Shown in pieces: positions 1 through 8,844 of a DNA stretch of 64,000 nt (within the stretch, counting starts at the first letter, position 1; each line of letters begins with the position of its first letter). Source of the stretch: Alkalimonas collagenimarina (lineage in GTDB: Bacteria; Pseudomonadota; Gammaproteobacteria; Enterobacterales; Alteromonadaceae). The stretch lies in contig NZ_JAUZVZ010000001.1 in assembly GCF_030717845.1 (NCBI RefSeq), positions 124,001 to 188,000 on the forward strand. Direction: 5' to 3'. The notes under the pieces are model-generated. The model was given only the letters and a program-made list of their open reading frames with translations, made no database searches and had not been told where the DNA came from. A program made the position numbers and the translations under genes.

Positions 1-55
1 AACCAGTGACCCCCGCCTTGTAAGGGCGATGCTCTCCCAACTGAGCTAACCATCC
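1..55 (-). tRNA. tRNA-Val (anticodon TAC), 3' part cut by window edge
   Basis: Read on the minus strand this begins GGATGGT, followed by the D-arm TAGCTCAGTTGGGAGAGC, an anticodon stem with loop CTTACAA (anticodon TAC, valine) and GGGGTC, and then runs off the window start inside the T-arm. The gltX neighbourhood of E. coli also carries valine tRNA genes, so the position fits. Only the last quarter of the molecule is missing. Confidence 0.93.
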
Positions 56-73
56 GCGTCATCAATGGCGCTC

Positions 74-101
74 ATTATAGAGTTCCGTTTTCGAGTGTCA
101 A
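74..101 (-). promoter_or_regulatory. Strong sigma70 promoter of the tRNA-Val transcript
   Basis: On the minus strand there is a consensus -35 TTGACA (96-101), a 16-base spacer and a consensus -10 TATAAT (74-79), followed by a short G+C-rich stretch of the kind found at stringently controlled stable RNA promoters. It lies just upstream of the tRNA and points into it. Seen directly in the sequence; use in vivo is inferred. Confidence 0.75.
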
Positions 102-224
102 CAGGAAATTTAATATTGCCGTTTGCTTGCTGTAAAAAACGACACTTTCAACCAGAAAGGTCAACAGAGCCCGGTAAAATCTTGCTACAATACCGCCATT
201 GAATTAAGCCATCAGGAATTGTTT

Positions 225-1634
225 ATGTCGCTTGTTACTCGTTTTGCTCCCAGCCCGACCGGTTATTTGCATGTTGGTGGGGCCCGTACCGCACTTTACA
301 GCTGGCTTTACAGCAAAAAAATGGGTGGCAAATTTGTGTTGCGCATCGAGGATACGGATTTAGAGCGTTCAACTCAGGCTTCTGTTGATGCCATCTTGCA
401 AGGTATGGAGTGGCTAGGGCTGGATTGGGATGATGGCCCATACTACCAAACCAAACGCTTCGATTTATACAAAGAGGTGATCCAGCAGTTGCTGGATGCG
501 GGTAAAGCCTACAAATGTTTTTGCAGCATCGAAGAGCTGGATCAAATGCGCGAAGCGCAAATGGCGGCTGGCGAAAAACCTCGTTACAACGGCATGTGGC
601 GTGATCGCACCGATCACCCTGCAAATCAGCCGTATGTCATTCGTTTTAAAAACCCACAAGCAGGCACTGTGGTGATCGACGATATGATTAAAGGCCGCAT
701 TGAGATCGCTAATAAAGAGCTGGATGATTTAATCATTGCCCGCACCGACGGTTCACCGACCTACAACCTCACCGTGGTGGTTGATGATTGGAAAATGGGC
801 ATTACCCATGTGATCCGTGGTGATGACCATGTCAACAACACGCCTCGTCAAATGAATATTCTGGCAGCGCTAGGTGCCGATATTCCACATTATGCTCATG
901 TCCCGATGATACTCGGTGACGATGGCAAGCGCTTATCGAAACGTCATGGCGCTGTCGGGGTGATGCAGTATCGTGATAATGGCTTTTTGCCAGAAGCACT
1001 GCTGAATTATCTGGTTCGATTGGGCTGGTCGCATGGCGATCAGGAGATTTTCAGTAAAGAAGAACTGGTGTCCTTGTTCGATTTGAAGAACTGCAACCGG
1101 GCGCCATCGGCCTTTAATACCGAAAAGTTGATTTGGTTGAATCAGCATTACATGAAAACCTTACCGGCCGAACGGGTGGCAACAGAGCTGCAATGGCATC
1201 TGGATGCGCAGAAGCTGGATACCTCGAATGGTCCTGCTATCACCGACGTCATTACCGTGCAGGCCGATCGGGTGAAAACGTTAAAAGAAATGGTCGAAGT
1301 CAGTCGCTATTTTTACGCAGATTTTGCTGAATTTGAGGCGAATGCGGCGAAGAAACACCTGCGCCCGGTAGCGGCCGAGCCACTGAAGTTAGCTCAGCAA
1401 AAGTTAGCCGCCTTGAGCGAGTGGACCGCAGAATCCATTCAACAAGCTATCCATGCGACGGCTGAAGAATTGGAGCTGGGTATGGGCAAAGTCGGGATGC
1501 CGCTTCGTGTAGCCGTGACAGGCGGTGGTAATTCGCCATCGTTGGATCAAACCTTGTTGTTGGTTGGTCAGGCACGTAGTTTGTCTCGTCTGGCGATGGC
1601 TTTAGAGTTCATTGCCGCCAGATCTGAAAGCTAA
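225..1634 (+). CDS. gltX: Glutamate--tRNA ligase
   Basis: Charges tRNA-Glu with glutamate in the cytoplasm; class I aminoacyl-tRNA synthetase. The protein starts [19 protein letters not shown], where HVGG is the HIGH-type ATP signature, and carries KRLSKRHG as its KMSKS-type loop near residue 240. Length is 469 residues, the usual size for a bacterial non-discriminating or tRNA-Glu-specific GltX. I chose the ATG at 225 because an AGGAATT ribosome site lies just before it and homologues begin here; the frame stays open upstream to 123, but those 34 residues do not look like the family. A TACAAT -10 at 186-191 could drive it. Transcribed divergently from tRNA-Val. Confidence 0.97.
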   Translation: MSLVTRFAPSPTGYLHVGGARTALYSWLYSKKMGGKFVLRIEDTDLERSTQASVDAILQGMEWLGLDWDDGPYYQTKRFDLYKEVIQQLLDAGKAYKCFCSIEELDQMREAQMAAGEKPRYNGMWRDRTDHPANQPYVIRFKNPQAGTVVIDDMIKGRIEIANKELDDLIIARTDGSPTYNLTVVVDDWKMGITHVIRGDDHVNNTPRQMNILAALGADIPHYAHVPMILGDDGKRLSKRHGAVGVMQYRDNGFLPEALLNYLVRLGWSHGDQEIFSKEELVSLFDLKNCNRAPSAFNTEKLIWLNQHYMKTLPAERVATELQWHLDAQKLDTSNGPAITDVITVQADRVKTLKEMVEVSRYFYADFAEFEANAAKKHLRPVAAEPLKLAQQKLAALSEWTAESIQQAIHATAEELELGMGKVGMPLRVAVTGGGNSPSLDQTLLLVGQARSLSRLAMALEFIAARSES

Positions 1635-1781
1635 TGTCGCTGTAATACGGTGGCGATATGCGGTTTAACTGACGCAAGCCACCATTTACCTTGTTCAAGC
1701 CCAGATGTTCTTCATTTGGCTTGGACTACTGTCTGAAAAGGTTTACAATAATCACTTTTCTGGGTACGGAAATTTTTGTTA

Positions 1782-2564
1782 ATGGTGCAGTTCAATCTAT
1801 CTGGTCTTGGCATGTTTGCTGTATTGCTGTTTTGTGGTGTGGTGATGGCTGAACCAAAGACCGATGTAGCTTCCGGGTCTGAGAAAGAGAGGTTTGGCGG
1901 AGATGTCGAGTTAGGACTGCTTTATAGCAGTGGCAATACCAAAGCAACGTCGGTGCGAACCAATGCAGAGCTAGTACATGAAATTCCCTACTTTCGAAAC
2001 CGCTATCAGTTTCAAGGGCTGATCCGAACCAGTAAGGTACGTGATAGTGTGGACGATAGCTATGAAAGCATTACCTCCGGCCAGCGTGTTGGTCTGACAG
2101 CGCAGAGTAACTATAAGTTTGCCGCCAGCAACCAAAGTGGTTTTGCGCGTGGTTCTTATCTTAACGATCGCTTTGGTGCCTTTCGTGAGCAAGCGTCACT
2201 GGCACTTGGTTACGCCAACCGGGTGTATGACCAAACGCCCAATTATTTCGATTTGGAAACTGGCCCGGGTATTGGTTACCAGCGCCGGCAGAACGATGAA
2301 ACCCGTGGCGGGCTGATTTGGTTTGCCGCTGCCAATCTTGAGTACAAGCTGCGTGAAGGCACTCGTTTTCGGCAGTCGCTTGAAACCGTGTTGTCGCTCG
2401 ATGGTGATAACAGCAGTGTGCTCAGTCGCACCAGTCTTACGGCTCAATTACGCGGTAGTTTGTCGATGCGGCTTAATTTTATTGTCAAATACGATTCAAA
2501 ACCAGACGATGCTCGTTTTAAAACAGACACCGAAACGTCTGCTTCAGTGGTGTATTCGTTTTAA
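1782..2564 (+). CDS. DUF481 outer membrane protein (YdiY-like)
   Basis: A 260-residue protein with an N-terminal signal peptide (hydrophobic stretch about residues 5-24, ending near VVMAEP) and a body rich in alternating aromatic/polar strands, finishing in SVVYSF with a terminal aromatic residue as in outer membrane beta-barrels. The segment GDVELGLLYSSGNTKATS is the typical start of DUF481 (salt-induced outer membrane protein) domains. Role unknown; related proteins are linked to salt or stress response. A TTG six bases upstream is also possible, but the ATG is preferred. Stands alone behind gltX, closed by a terminator at 2566. Confidence 0.85.
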   Translation: MVQFNLSGLGMFAVLLFCGVVMAEPKTDVASGSEKERFGGDVELGLLYSSGNTKATSVRTNAELVHEIPYFRNRYQFQGLIRTSKVRDSVDDSYESITSGQRVGLTAQSNYKFAASNQSGFARGSYLNDRFGAFREQASLALGYANRVYDQTPNYFDLETGPGIGYQRRQNDETRGGLIWFAAANLEYKLREGTRFRQSLETVLSLDGDNSSVLSRTSLTAQLRGSLSMRLNFIVKYDSKPDDARFKTDTETSASVVYSF

Positions 2565-2565
2565 T

Positions 2566-2600
2566 AAAAAAACCGGCACAAGTTAATATGCCGGTTTTTT
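2566..2600. terminator. Bidirectional intrinsic terminator
   Basis: Stem AAAAAACCGGCA / TGCCGGTTTTTT around a short A+T-rich loop, with T-runs on both strands. It sits between the converging DUF481 gene and serA and can serve both. Confidence 0.88.
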
Positions 2601-2625
2601 GTCGTTGCCTTTAACGCAATACCCG

Positions 2626-3852
2626 CTAATGCAATACCCGTGCTCGCAAAGTACCAGGGATCGCTTTCAACTCAGTTAATGCCAAGGCATAGTCTGCGGA
2701 ATCAATATCAATTACCACATAACCGATATCGGCACTGGTTTGCAGGTACTGACCGGCGATGTTGATCTGATGCTTGGCAAAGGTTTCGTTGATTTTGGTC
2801 AGCATACCTGGCTGGTTTTTGTGGATATGTAGCAAGCGATGACGGCCAGTATGCTCAGGCAAGGACACTTCAGGGAAGTTGACTGCAGATAGCGTTGAAC
2901 CATTGTCGCTGTATTTCACCAGCTTGCCTGCCACCTCGTAACCAATGTTTTCCTGCGCTTCTTGTGTTGAGCCGCCAATGTGGGGGGTCAGCAGTACATT
3001 GTCAAAAGCACGCAGTGGTGAGATAAACTCTTCGCTGTTGCTTTTGGGTTCGGTCGGGAACACGTCGATGGCAGCACCGGCCAGTTTTTTGCTATCAAGG
3101 GCGGCCGCTAAGGCATCAATATCGACGACAGTGCCGCGTGAAGCATTGATCAGAATGCTGCCAGCTTTCATCACATCGAGCTCAGACTCGCCAATCATGT
3201 TTTTGGTTTGTGGTGTTTCAGGCACATGCAGGCTGATGACATCGGATGTTTTCAGCAAGGTGCTAAAATCAACCTGTGTCGCATTGCCCAAAACCAACTT
3301 ATCTTCGATATCGTAAAACTGCACCCGCATGCCGATGTGTTCGGCCATAATGCTTAGCTGAGTGCCGATATGACCATACCCAATAATACCTAAGGTTTTG
3401 CCCCGGGCTTCAAAGGATTGATTGGCGGTTTTTTGCCATTCACCGCGGTGAGCCGCTGCATTACGGGATGGAATACCGCGTAGCAACATAATAATCTCAC
3501 CGAGTACTAATTCGGCCACCGAGCGGGTATTGGAAAATGGCGCATTAAAGACCGGGATCCCACGCTCAAGAGCGGCGTGCAAATCAACCTGATTGGTACC
3601 GATGCAGAAGCAACCAATGCCAGCAAGTTTTTCAGCAGCATCCAGCACCGTTTCGGTCAGCTGAGTACGAGACCGAATGCCAATAAAATGGGCATCGCGA
3701 ACTTTTTCCACCAATTCAGCTTCAGGTAATGACGTTTTTAGGTATTCAATATTACTGTACCCTTGGTTTTTAAAGGTCTGCACGGCACTTTGGTGCAAAC
3801 CCTCCAGCAGTAAAACTTTAATCTTATCTTTGGGCAGTGAAAATTTTTCCAT
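2626..3852 (-). CDS. serA: D-3-phosphoglycerate dehydrogenase
   Basis: First committed step of serine synthesis: oxidises 3-phosphoglycerate to 3-phosphohydroxypyruvate with NAD. 408 residues, close to the 410 of E. coli SerA. Order: catalytic N-part; Rossmann fold with GIIGYGHIGTQL near residue 155; NASRGTVVD and LTPHIGGST holding the catalytic Arg and His; C-terminal ACT domain (about 335-405, LLHIHKNQPGMLTKIN) that binds serine for feedback inhibition. The start MEKFSLPKDK at 3852 has an AAGAGAAG ribosome site; the open frame extends 12 codons further without a family match. Downstream of rpiA on the same strand, as in E. coli. Confidence 0.97.
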   Translation of the reverse strand: MEKFSLPKDKIKVLLLEGLHQSAVQTFKNQGYSNIEYLKTSLPEAELVEKVRDAHFIGIRSRTQLTETVLDAAEKLAGIGCFCIGTNQVDLHAALERGIPVFNAPFSNTRSVAELVLGEIIMLLRGIPSRNAAAHRGEWQKTANQSFEARGKTLGIIGYGHIGTQLSIMAEHIGMRVQFYDIEDKLVLGNATQVDFSTLLKTSDVISLHVPETPQTKNMIGESELDVMKAGSILINASRGTVVDIDALAAALDSKKLAGAAIDVFPTEPKSNSEEFISPLRAFDNVLLTPHIGGSTQEAQENIGYEVAGKLVKYSDNGSTLSAVNFPEVSLPEHTGRHRLLHIHKNQPGMLTKINETFAKHQINIAGQYLQTSADIGYVVIDIDSADYALALTELKAIPGTLRARVLH

Positions 3853-3917
3853 GATGCTTCTCTTATTGCGAAATGTCTGGGTGGACATGGACCCGGGTTC
3901 TTGTTGTAAGCACGTGT

Positions 3918-4577
3918 TTATTTATACACTTTTGTGCCTTGCTGGCTGCCGACCAAGACAATATCTGCTGCACGAGCAGCAAAAATGCCATTGGTGACCA
4001 CACCAACAATGTTATTTATTTGCGCTTCCAGCTGAATTGGATGCTGGATCTCCAAATCATGAACATCCAGGATCTGATTGCCATTGTCGGTAACCACACC
4101 TTGACGCAGCACGGCACGACCGCCGATTTTATTGAGTTCACGAGCCACATAGCTGCTGGCCATGGGGATCACTTCCACCGGCAGCGGAAAGTGGCCGAGT
4201 ACAGGCACTTCCTTGCTTTCATCAACAATACAAATAAAGGTCTCAGCGACAGCAGCGACAATTTTTTCGCGCGTTAAGGCAGCACCGCCCCCTTTGATCA
4301 TATGACGATCAGGGTTGATCTCATCGGCTCCATCGACATACACCGCAAAGCTATCAATCGAATTTAAATCCAGCACCGGAATACCCAGTGCCTTTAAGCG
4401 TTCCGTCGATTGTTCTGAACTGGATACAGCGCCTTCGATGTCCTCTTTGATACTGGCCAATGCATCAATGAAATGATTGACGGTAGAACCAGTACCGACA
4501 CCAACGATGGTGTGACGAGGAATATAATCGAGGGCAGTCCAGGCTGCTTTGCGTTTCATGTCATCTTGGGTAAGCAT
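3918..4577 (-). CDS. rpiA: Ribose-5-phosphate isomerase A
   Basis: Interconverts ribose 5-phosphate and ribulose 5-phosphate in the pentose phosphate pathway. 219 residues, the usual length. The family blocks are all present: [13 protein letters not shown] (phosphate binding, about residues 26-38), DGADEI (about 83-88) and [13 protein letters not shown] (about 96-108), which carries the catalytic region. Starts [13 protein letters not shown]. Encoded 65 bases upstream of serA on the same strand, a conserved gammaproteobacterial pairing. Confidence 0.97.
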   Translation of the reverse strand: MLTQDDMKRKAAWTALDYIPRHTIVGVGTGSTVNHFIDALASIKEDIEGAVSSSEQSTERLKALGIPVLDLNSIDSFAVYVDGADEINPDRHMIKGGGAALTREKIVAAVAETFICIVDESKEVPVLGHFPLPVEVIPMASSYVARELNKIGGRAVLRQGVVTDNGNQILDVHDLEIQHPIQLEAQINNIVGVVTNGIFAARAADIVLVGSQQGTKVYK

Positions 4578-4666
4578 AAGAAAACCTTATTTAGCCGTAC
4601 AGATGGATATCGTAAAGGTGGTTATTATAACGAACTGAGCGCAGGACGACAGCAGATTCCTGCAAA

Positions 4667-5266
4667 TTAAAGCAGAAAAAACCGCGCGGGGGTGCAAATG
4701 GCGGGTAAGGGCACATCCCAGGCTTCCACCGGAATACGCTCAACCTGCTGACAATCATGAGCAATGCCGACCAAACGTGGGCTGCCAGCTGCTGTCCGTG
4801 CTGAAAAGCCAGCTAGCGTCCGGTCGTAAAAGCCACCCCCCATACCTAAGCGATTGCCTTGTTCATCAAAAGCAACCAAAGGGGTTACGATCAGATCCAG
4901 CTCTGACAATGGTATTAAATCCGGGCAGCTCCAATCCGGTTCGGGGATGCCAAACTGATTGCTGCGCATGGGGGTGTTGGGTAAAAAGTGCTGAAAAATT
5001 AAATGGCCAGCGGTAAAAGGGTGCAGCAGTGGCAGGTAAATGTTTTTTTGTTGTTGCCACAAGGCATGAATAAGTGGCCAGGTATCCAATTCACTATCGT
5101 TGCTTAAATAAAGTGCTATGTGCTGGCAGTCACTGAGTTCAGGCCATTGGCTAAAGCGCCCGGCGAGTGCCTGCGCAGCTTGATGTTGCTGAGATGGATT
5201 AAGTTGCTGGCGACGATGGCGGATCAGCTGGCGCAGTTCAGTACGGCTGGTCACGATGTTATTCAT
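4667..5266 (-). CDS. fau: 5-formyltetrahydrofolate cyclo-ligase
   Basis: Converts 5-formyltetrahydrofolate to 5,10-methenyltetrahydrofolate with ATP, recycling folate. 199 residues; begins MNNIVTSRTELRQLIRHRRQ and carries GNRLGMGGGFYDRTLAG near residues 136-152, the nucleotide/phosphate loop of the 5-FTHF cyclo-ligase family. It lies directly downstream of 6S RNA on the same strand, the same ssrS-fau (ygfA) arrangement as in E. coli, where both can share a transcript. A glycine cleavage operon about 5 kb away uses the same one-carbon pool. Confidence 0.95.
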   Translation of the reverse strand: MNNIVTSRTELRQLIRHRRQQLNPSQQHQAAQALAGRFSQWPELSDCQHIALYLSNDSELDTWPLIHALWQQQKNIYLPLLHPFTAGHLIFQHFLPNTPMRSNQFGIPEPDWSCPDLIPLSELDLIVTPLVAFDEQGNRLGMGGGFYDRTLAGFSARTAAGSPRLVGIAHDCQQVERIPVEAWDVPLPAICTPARFFLL

Positions 5267-5296
5267 CCTTCACTGATGAAAAAATTAAAGCAGAAA

Positions 5297-5480
5297 GATG
5301 TTCTCCGAAGCTGCCGTGTTGGATTGTAGCCCTTGAACCCTGGGTTCAAGGCGGGAGTCGGATGCCGCCGCAGGCTTCCCGATACGAGCCGGGCTTGCAC
5401 AAGAGCGACAGGGTGAATCCCTTTTCAATCTGAATATCGGCTCAGGGACGTCGATCCAATCACCAACAGCCCAGAGAACG
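5297..5480 (-). ncRNA. ssrS: 6S RNA
   Basis: Global regulator that binds sigma70 RNA polymerase by mimicking an open promoter. On the minus strand I recognise CCCTGAGCCGATATT near the 5' part, then GCCTGCGGCGGCATC and CCTTGAACCCAGGGTTCAAGG near the 3' part, all conserved in E. coli 6S RNA. The ends can pair (TTCTC..GCTG at the 5' end with CAGC..GGAGAA at the 3' end), closing one long rod about 184 bases long. A TATACT -10 element at 5486-5491 places the 5' end close to 5480. Exact ends are estimated. Confidence 0.93.
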
Positions 5481-5621
5481 CTCTTAGTATAGCATTGCAT
5501 AGGGGGGCTTCGAAAGGTCGCTAACGTGAATCTTATGCTGCGGTCGTGAAAAACGGATGCTGTATTGGCCTTAATAAACCGAAATGATAGTATAGCGCAA
5601 AGCATCTTGGTGAACGTTCCT

Positions 5622-6203
5622 ATGTCTACTCCTTATGTGCTGCCTTATGAGCAGTGGTTAGTAAAGTTGGAAGAGTCGCAGCTGATGGCCTCACCGGCCG
5701 AATTGCATGGCTTGGTTAGTGGTCTTCTTAGTGCCGGGGTGCAACCCGAGCAGGCACAAATTATGCCGGTATTGTACGATTTTCTGAATGACAGCCAGGC
5801 TGTTCCAGTCGCGGTGCAAAAACAAATTCTTGAACTTATTACTGCAACCAACAGCCAGTTGTTGCAGCCGGATTACTCCTTTGCTTTGCTGTTGCCAAGC
5901 GATGATGACAGCCTGATCGAGCGCTTAGAAGCGGTGGTGGAATGGTGCCAGGCGTTTTTAGTGGGCTTTGCTGTACTGCAAACCGATTTATCCCTGGTGT
6001 CGGACGATATTCGTGATGCTATCGAACAACTGACCGAAATTACCCGTTTGGACGTACACAGCAGTAGTGACTTTTCAGAGAAAGAAAATGAAGAATCCTA
6101 TTATCTGGTACTGGAGCATATTCGTATTCTGGCGTTGAATTGTTTTCATGAAGTCGGGCAAAAATACCATGCAGGGGATTCACCGAAAAAAACGCTGCAT
6201 TAG
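5622..6203 (+). CDS. ygfB: UPF0149 family protein YgfB
   Basis: 193-residue protein of the UPF0149/YgfB family: helical and acidic, with the typical opening LMASPAELHGLVSGLLSAG. In Pseudomonas the homologue acts as a regulator; its general role is poorly known. The start MSTPYVLPYEQW at 5622 fits the family; the open frame extends 19 codons upstream into the 6S promoter region and is unlikely to be translated. Divergent from 6S RNA and first gene of the ygfB-pepP-ubiH-ubiI cluster, as in E. coli. Confidence 0.93.
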   Translation: MSTPYVLPYEQWLVKLEESQLMASPAELHGLVSGLLSAGVQPEQAQIMPVLYDFLNDSQAVPVAVQKQILELITATNSQLLQPDYSFALLLPSDDDSLIERLEAVVEWCQAFLVGFAVLQTDLSLVSDDIRDAIEQLTEITRLDVHSSSDFSEKENEESYYLVLEHIRILALNCFHEVGQKYHAGDSPKKTLH

Positions 6204-6252
6204 ACCGATTTGCCGTTTTCAACTGAGTTGAACTAATAGGATAACATCACCC

Positions 6253-7605
6253 ATGGAGCATGCCACTGCCGATCGCAGAGCACGTTTATTCGCTCAATTA
6301 CCGCTTTCAGCCGTTGTCGTTGTGCCTGCCGCCCGCGAGCAAACCCGCAGCCGCGACACCGAATACCACTTCCGTCAGGCCAGTGATTTTTGGTATTTAA
6401 CTGCGTTTCCAGAGCCGGATGCGTTACTCATTCTCAGTAAAGATCAGCAGGGCCAATGCAGCGAGTTACTGCTGTGCCGCGATAAAGATCCGCAAGCAGA
6501 GGTTTGGCAAGGCCGTCGTTATGGCACCGGGCAGGCTGAAGCTGTATTCGGTGTGCCTGCCGCTTCGCTATCGCAGCAATCGGATGTATTGCTCGATGCA
6601 TTGCGCGGTAAACAGCAGCTGTATTTTAGTTTTGGCGCCGATCCGCAGTTCGATCAGCACGTCTTCGCTGCGCTGGAACAGATCCGCAATACGCCGCGGC
6701 AAAGTGAACTGGTGCCTACCACGATCCATGATCTGCGACCGTTGCTCAGCGAAATGCGGTTGATAAAAGACGAAGGTGAAATTGCCTTGATGCGACACGC
6801 TGGCAGGATAAGTGCTGAGGCACACACCCAAGCCATGCTGCTGTGTCAGCCTGGTGTGCATGAGTATCAACTCGAAGCCTGTATTTTGCAGCATTTCGCC
6901 ATGCAAGGTGCTCGCTTCGCGGCTTATAACAGCATTGTTGGTGGCGGCGAAAATGCCTGTATTTTGCACTACACCGAAAATAGTGATGCCTTGCATGATG
7001 GCGACCTGGTGTTGATTGATGCCGGATGTGAGTATCAGGGCTATGCCGCTGATATTACCCGTACCTTTCCGGTCAATGGCCGTTTTAGCCCGGAGCAAGC
7101 GGCCTTGTACCAATTGGTGCTGGATGCGCAGCTGGCCGCGCTGCAACAGATCAAACCCGGAGGCAGTTTTAAACGGGCTGGCGATACCGCCGCAAGCGTG
7201 CTGACAGCCGGATTACTGCACTTAGGTATTTTGCAGGGCGAGCTGGACACCTTACTGGCTGAGCAGGCTGCCAAACCATTTATGATCCACAGCCTGGGCC
7301 ATTGGTTGGGATTGGATGTGCACGATGTCGGCAGTTACCAGGCCACTACAGAGAGCGATCATCACAGCGAGGCGGGCGATAAAGCACGTTTGTTTGAAGC
7401 TGGTATGGTGTTAACCGTTGAACCGGGGTTGTACATTCCAACCGGCAGCGCCACCGATGCCAAGTGGTGGGGCATTGGTATTCGTATTGAAGACGATGTG
7501 CTGATTACGGCTACCGGTCATCAGGTGCTGACCGCAGGGGTACCCAAAGAATTGGCAGACATTGAAGCCTTGATGGCAGGCAGAACGCATGGCCAATTCG
7601 ATTAA
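6253..7605 (+). CDS. pepP: Xaa-Pro aminopeptidase
   Basis: Metallo-aminopeptidase that removes an N-terminal residue preceding proline. 450 residues: N-terminal creatinase-like domain (to about 175) and C-terminal pita-bread domain. Metal ligands visible are the two Asp of LIDAGCEYQGYAADITRTF, the His of HSLGHWLGLDVHDVG, and the Glu of TVEPGLY and IRIEDD. Starts 50 bases after ygfB; its end overlaps the start of ubiH by 17 bases, implying translational coupling. The pepP-ubiH-ubiI order is conserved in gammaproteobacteria. Confidence 0.97.
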   Translation: MEHATADRRARLFAQLPLSAVVVVPAAREQTRSRDTEYHFRQASDFWYLTAFPEPDALLILSKDQQGQCSELLLCRDKDPQAEVWQGRRYGTGQAEAVFGVPAASLSQQSDVLLDALRGKQQLYFSFGADPQFDQHVFAALEQIRNTPRQSELVPTTIHDLRPLLSEMRLIKDEGEIALMRHAGRISAEAHTQAMLLCQPGVHEYQLEACILQHFAMQGARFAAYNSIVGGGENACILHYTENSDALHDGDLVLIDAGCEYQGYAADITRTFPVNGRFSPEQAALYQLVLDAQLAALQQIKPGGSFKRAGDTAASVLTAGLLHLGILQGELDTLLAEQAAKPFMIHSLGHWLGLDVHDVGSYQATTESDHHSEAGDKARLFEAGMVLTVEPGLYIPTGSATDAKWWGIGIRIEDDVLITATGHQVLTAGVPKELADIEALMAGRTHGQFD

Positions 7606-8842
7606 TCCCAGCCGTACGACGGAGGGTTCCACCAGCGAGGTCGATATTGCCATTGCTGGCGGTGGCATGGTTGGCTTAACGCTGGCTTATGCACTGCGCC
7701 AAGTTGCTCCTGATAAAACCATTGCCATTATCGAGCAGCAACCAGCGCAACAGGCCTCGGTGAGTTTTGATAGCCGCAGCATTGCTTTGGCTGCCGGCAG
7801 TATCAAGCAACTGGCGGCCTGGCGGCTGTGGCCCTCTTTGGCCGCTAAAGCTTGCCCGATCCAACATATCCATGTATCAGATCGCGGCCATTTTGGTAAA
7901 TGCTATCTTGCAGCCGAGTCGTTAGGGGTCAGCGAATTAGGTGCCGTTTTGGAAGTGGAGCATCTTGGTCAGGCCGTGCAGCAGCACCTTGCTGCAGCTT
8001 CTGCTGAGCCGTTGCAATGGTATCGGCCCGATCATATCACCGCCTTGCACAGTGACATCGATGCAGTGCAGTTGCAATTGAGCAGTGGTCATTCGCTGAA
8101 AGCAGGCTTGCTGGTGATTTGTGAAGGGGGGGGGTCACCCACCCGGCAATTGGCTGGTTTTCAAAGCAAGCATCAGGCGTATCAACAAACCGCGGTTATC
8201 GCCAATCTGGCGCTGGATCAGCCTCATCAACAACGTGCCTTTGAACGCTTTACCGAGCATGGTCCCATCGCGCTATTGCCACTCAATGAGCAACGTTATT
8301 CATTGGTGTGGACCACAGCCTCGAGCGAGGCCGCTCATTTGATGCAGCTGGATGACAGTCAATTTTTGGCTGCGGTGCAGCAAGCCTTCGGTTATCGCGC
8401 CGGTCGTTTTAGCCGGGCAGGCCAACGCAGCAGCTACCCACTGGCGTTACGTCAGGCAGAAAGCCCGGTTCGACATCGCATTGCCCTGGCAGGCAACAGT
8501 TTACACAGCCTGCACCCGATAGCTGGCCAGGGCTTTAATCTGGCGCTACGAGATATCACTGCCTTGGTCGATGGCGTGCTGACGTATCCCTCAGCGATCG
8601 GTGGCTACTCCATGCTGCGGCAGTATCAACAAGCGCGGCAGCACGACATGCAGCAGGTCGTGCACTTTACCGATGGTTTGGTGCGGTTATTTTCCAATCC
8701 GTCCCGCTTGGTCGCATTGGGTCGCAACTTAGGTTTAGTTGGCATGCTGCTGTGTGACGAGCTGCAACAGCCATTAGCGCAACAAGCCATGGGGCTGCAA
8801 GCCAGTGCCACCAAATCAGCCTTTTTCCAGGCAGCGAGATAA
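7589..8842 (+). CDS. ubiH: 2-octaprenyl-6-methoxyphenol hydroxylase
   Basis: FAD-dependent monooxygenase of ubiquinone synthesis. 417 residues with the dinucleotide-binding motif IAGGGMVGLTLA near residues 22-33, and the C-terminal FAD motif GNSLHSLHPIAGQGFNLALR (about 304-323). The family usually has GNAAHTLHP; here NSLHSLHP is a mild variant. Starts inside the end of pepP, so the first 14 or so residues before EVDIAIAGGG may be longer than in homologues. The UbiH versus UbiI assignment rests mainly on operon position. Confidence 0.92.
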   Translation: MANSINPSRTTEGSTSEVDIAIAGGGMVGLTLAYALRQVAPDKTIAIIEQQPAQQASVSFDSRSIALAAGSIKQLAAWRLWPSLAAKACPIQHIHVSDRGHFGKCYLAAESLGVSELGAVLEVEHLGQAVQQHLAAASAEPLQWYRPDHITALHSDIDAVQLQLSSGHSLKAGLLVICEGGGSPTRQLAGFQSKHQAYQQTAVIANLALDQPHQQRAFERFTEHGPIALLPLNEQRYSLVWTTASSEAAHLMQLDDSQFLAAVQQAFGYRAGRFSRAGQRSSYPLALRQAESPVRHRIALAGNSLHSLHPIAGQGFNLALRDITALVDGVLTYPSAIGGYSMLRQYQQARQHDMQQVVHFTDGLVRLFSNPSRLVALGRNLGLVGMLLCDELQQPLAQQAMGLQASATKSAFFQAAR

Positions 8843-8844
8843 CG

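Noticed and set aside
5285-5605. 106-codon minus-strand frame as a zapA candidate
   Set aside because: It runs across 6S RNA and its promoter, and its translation has no ZapA-like features.
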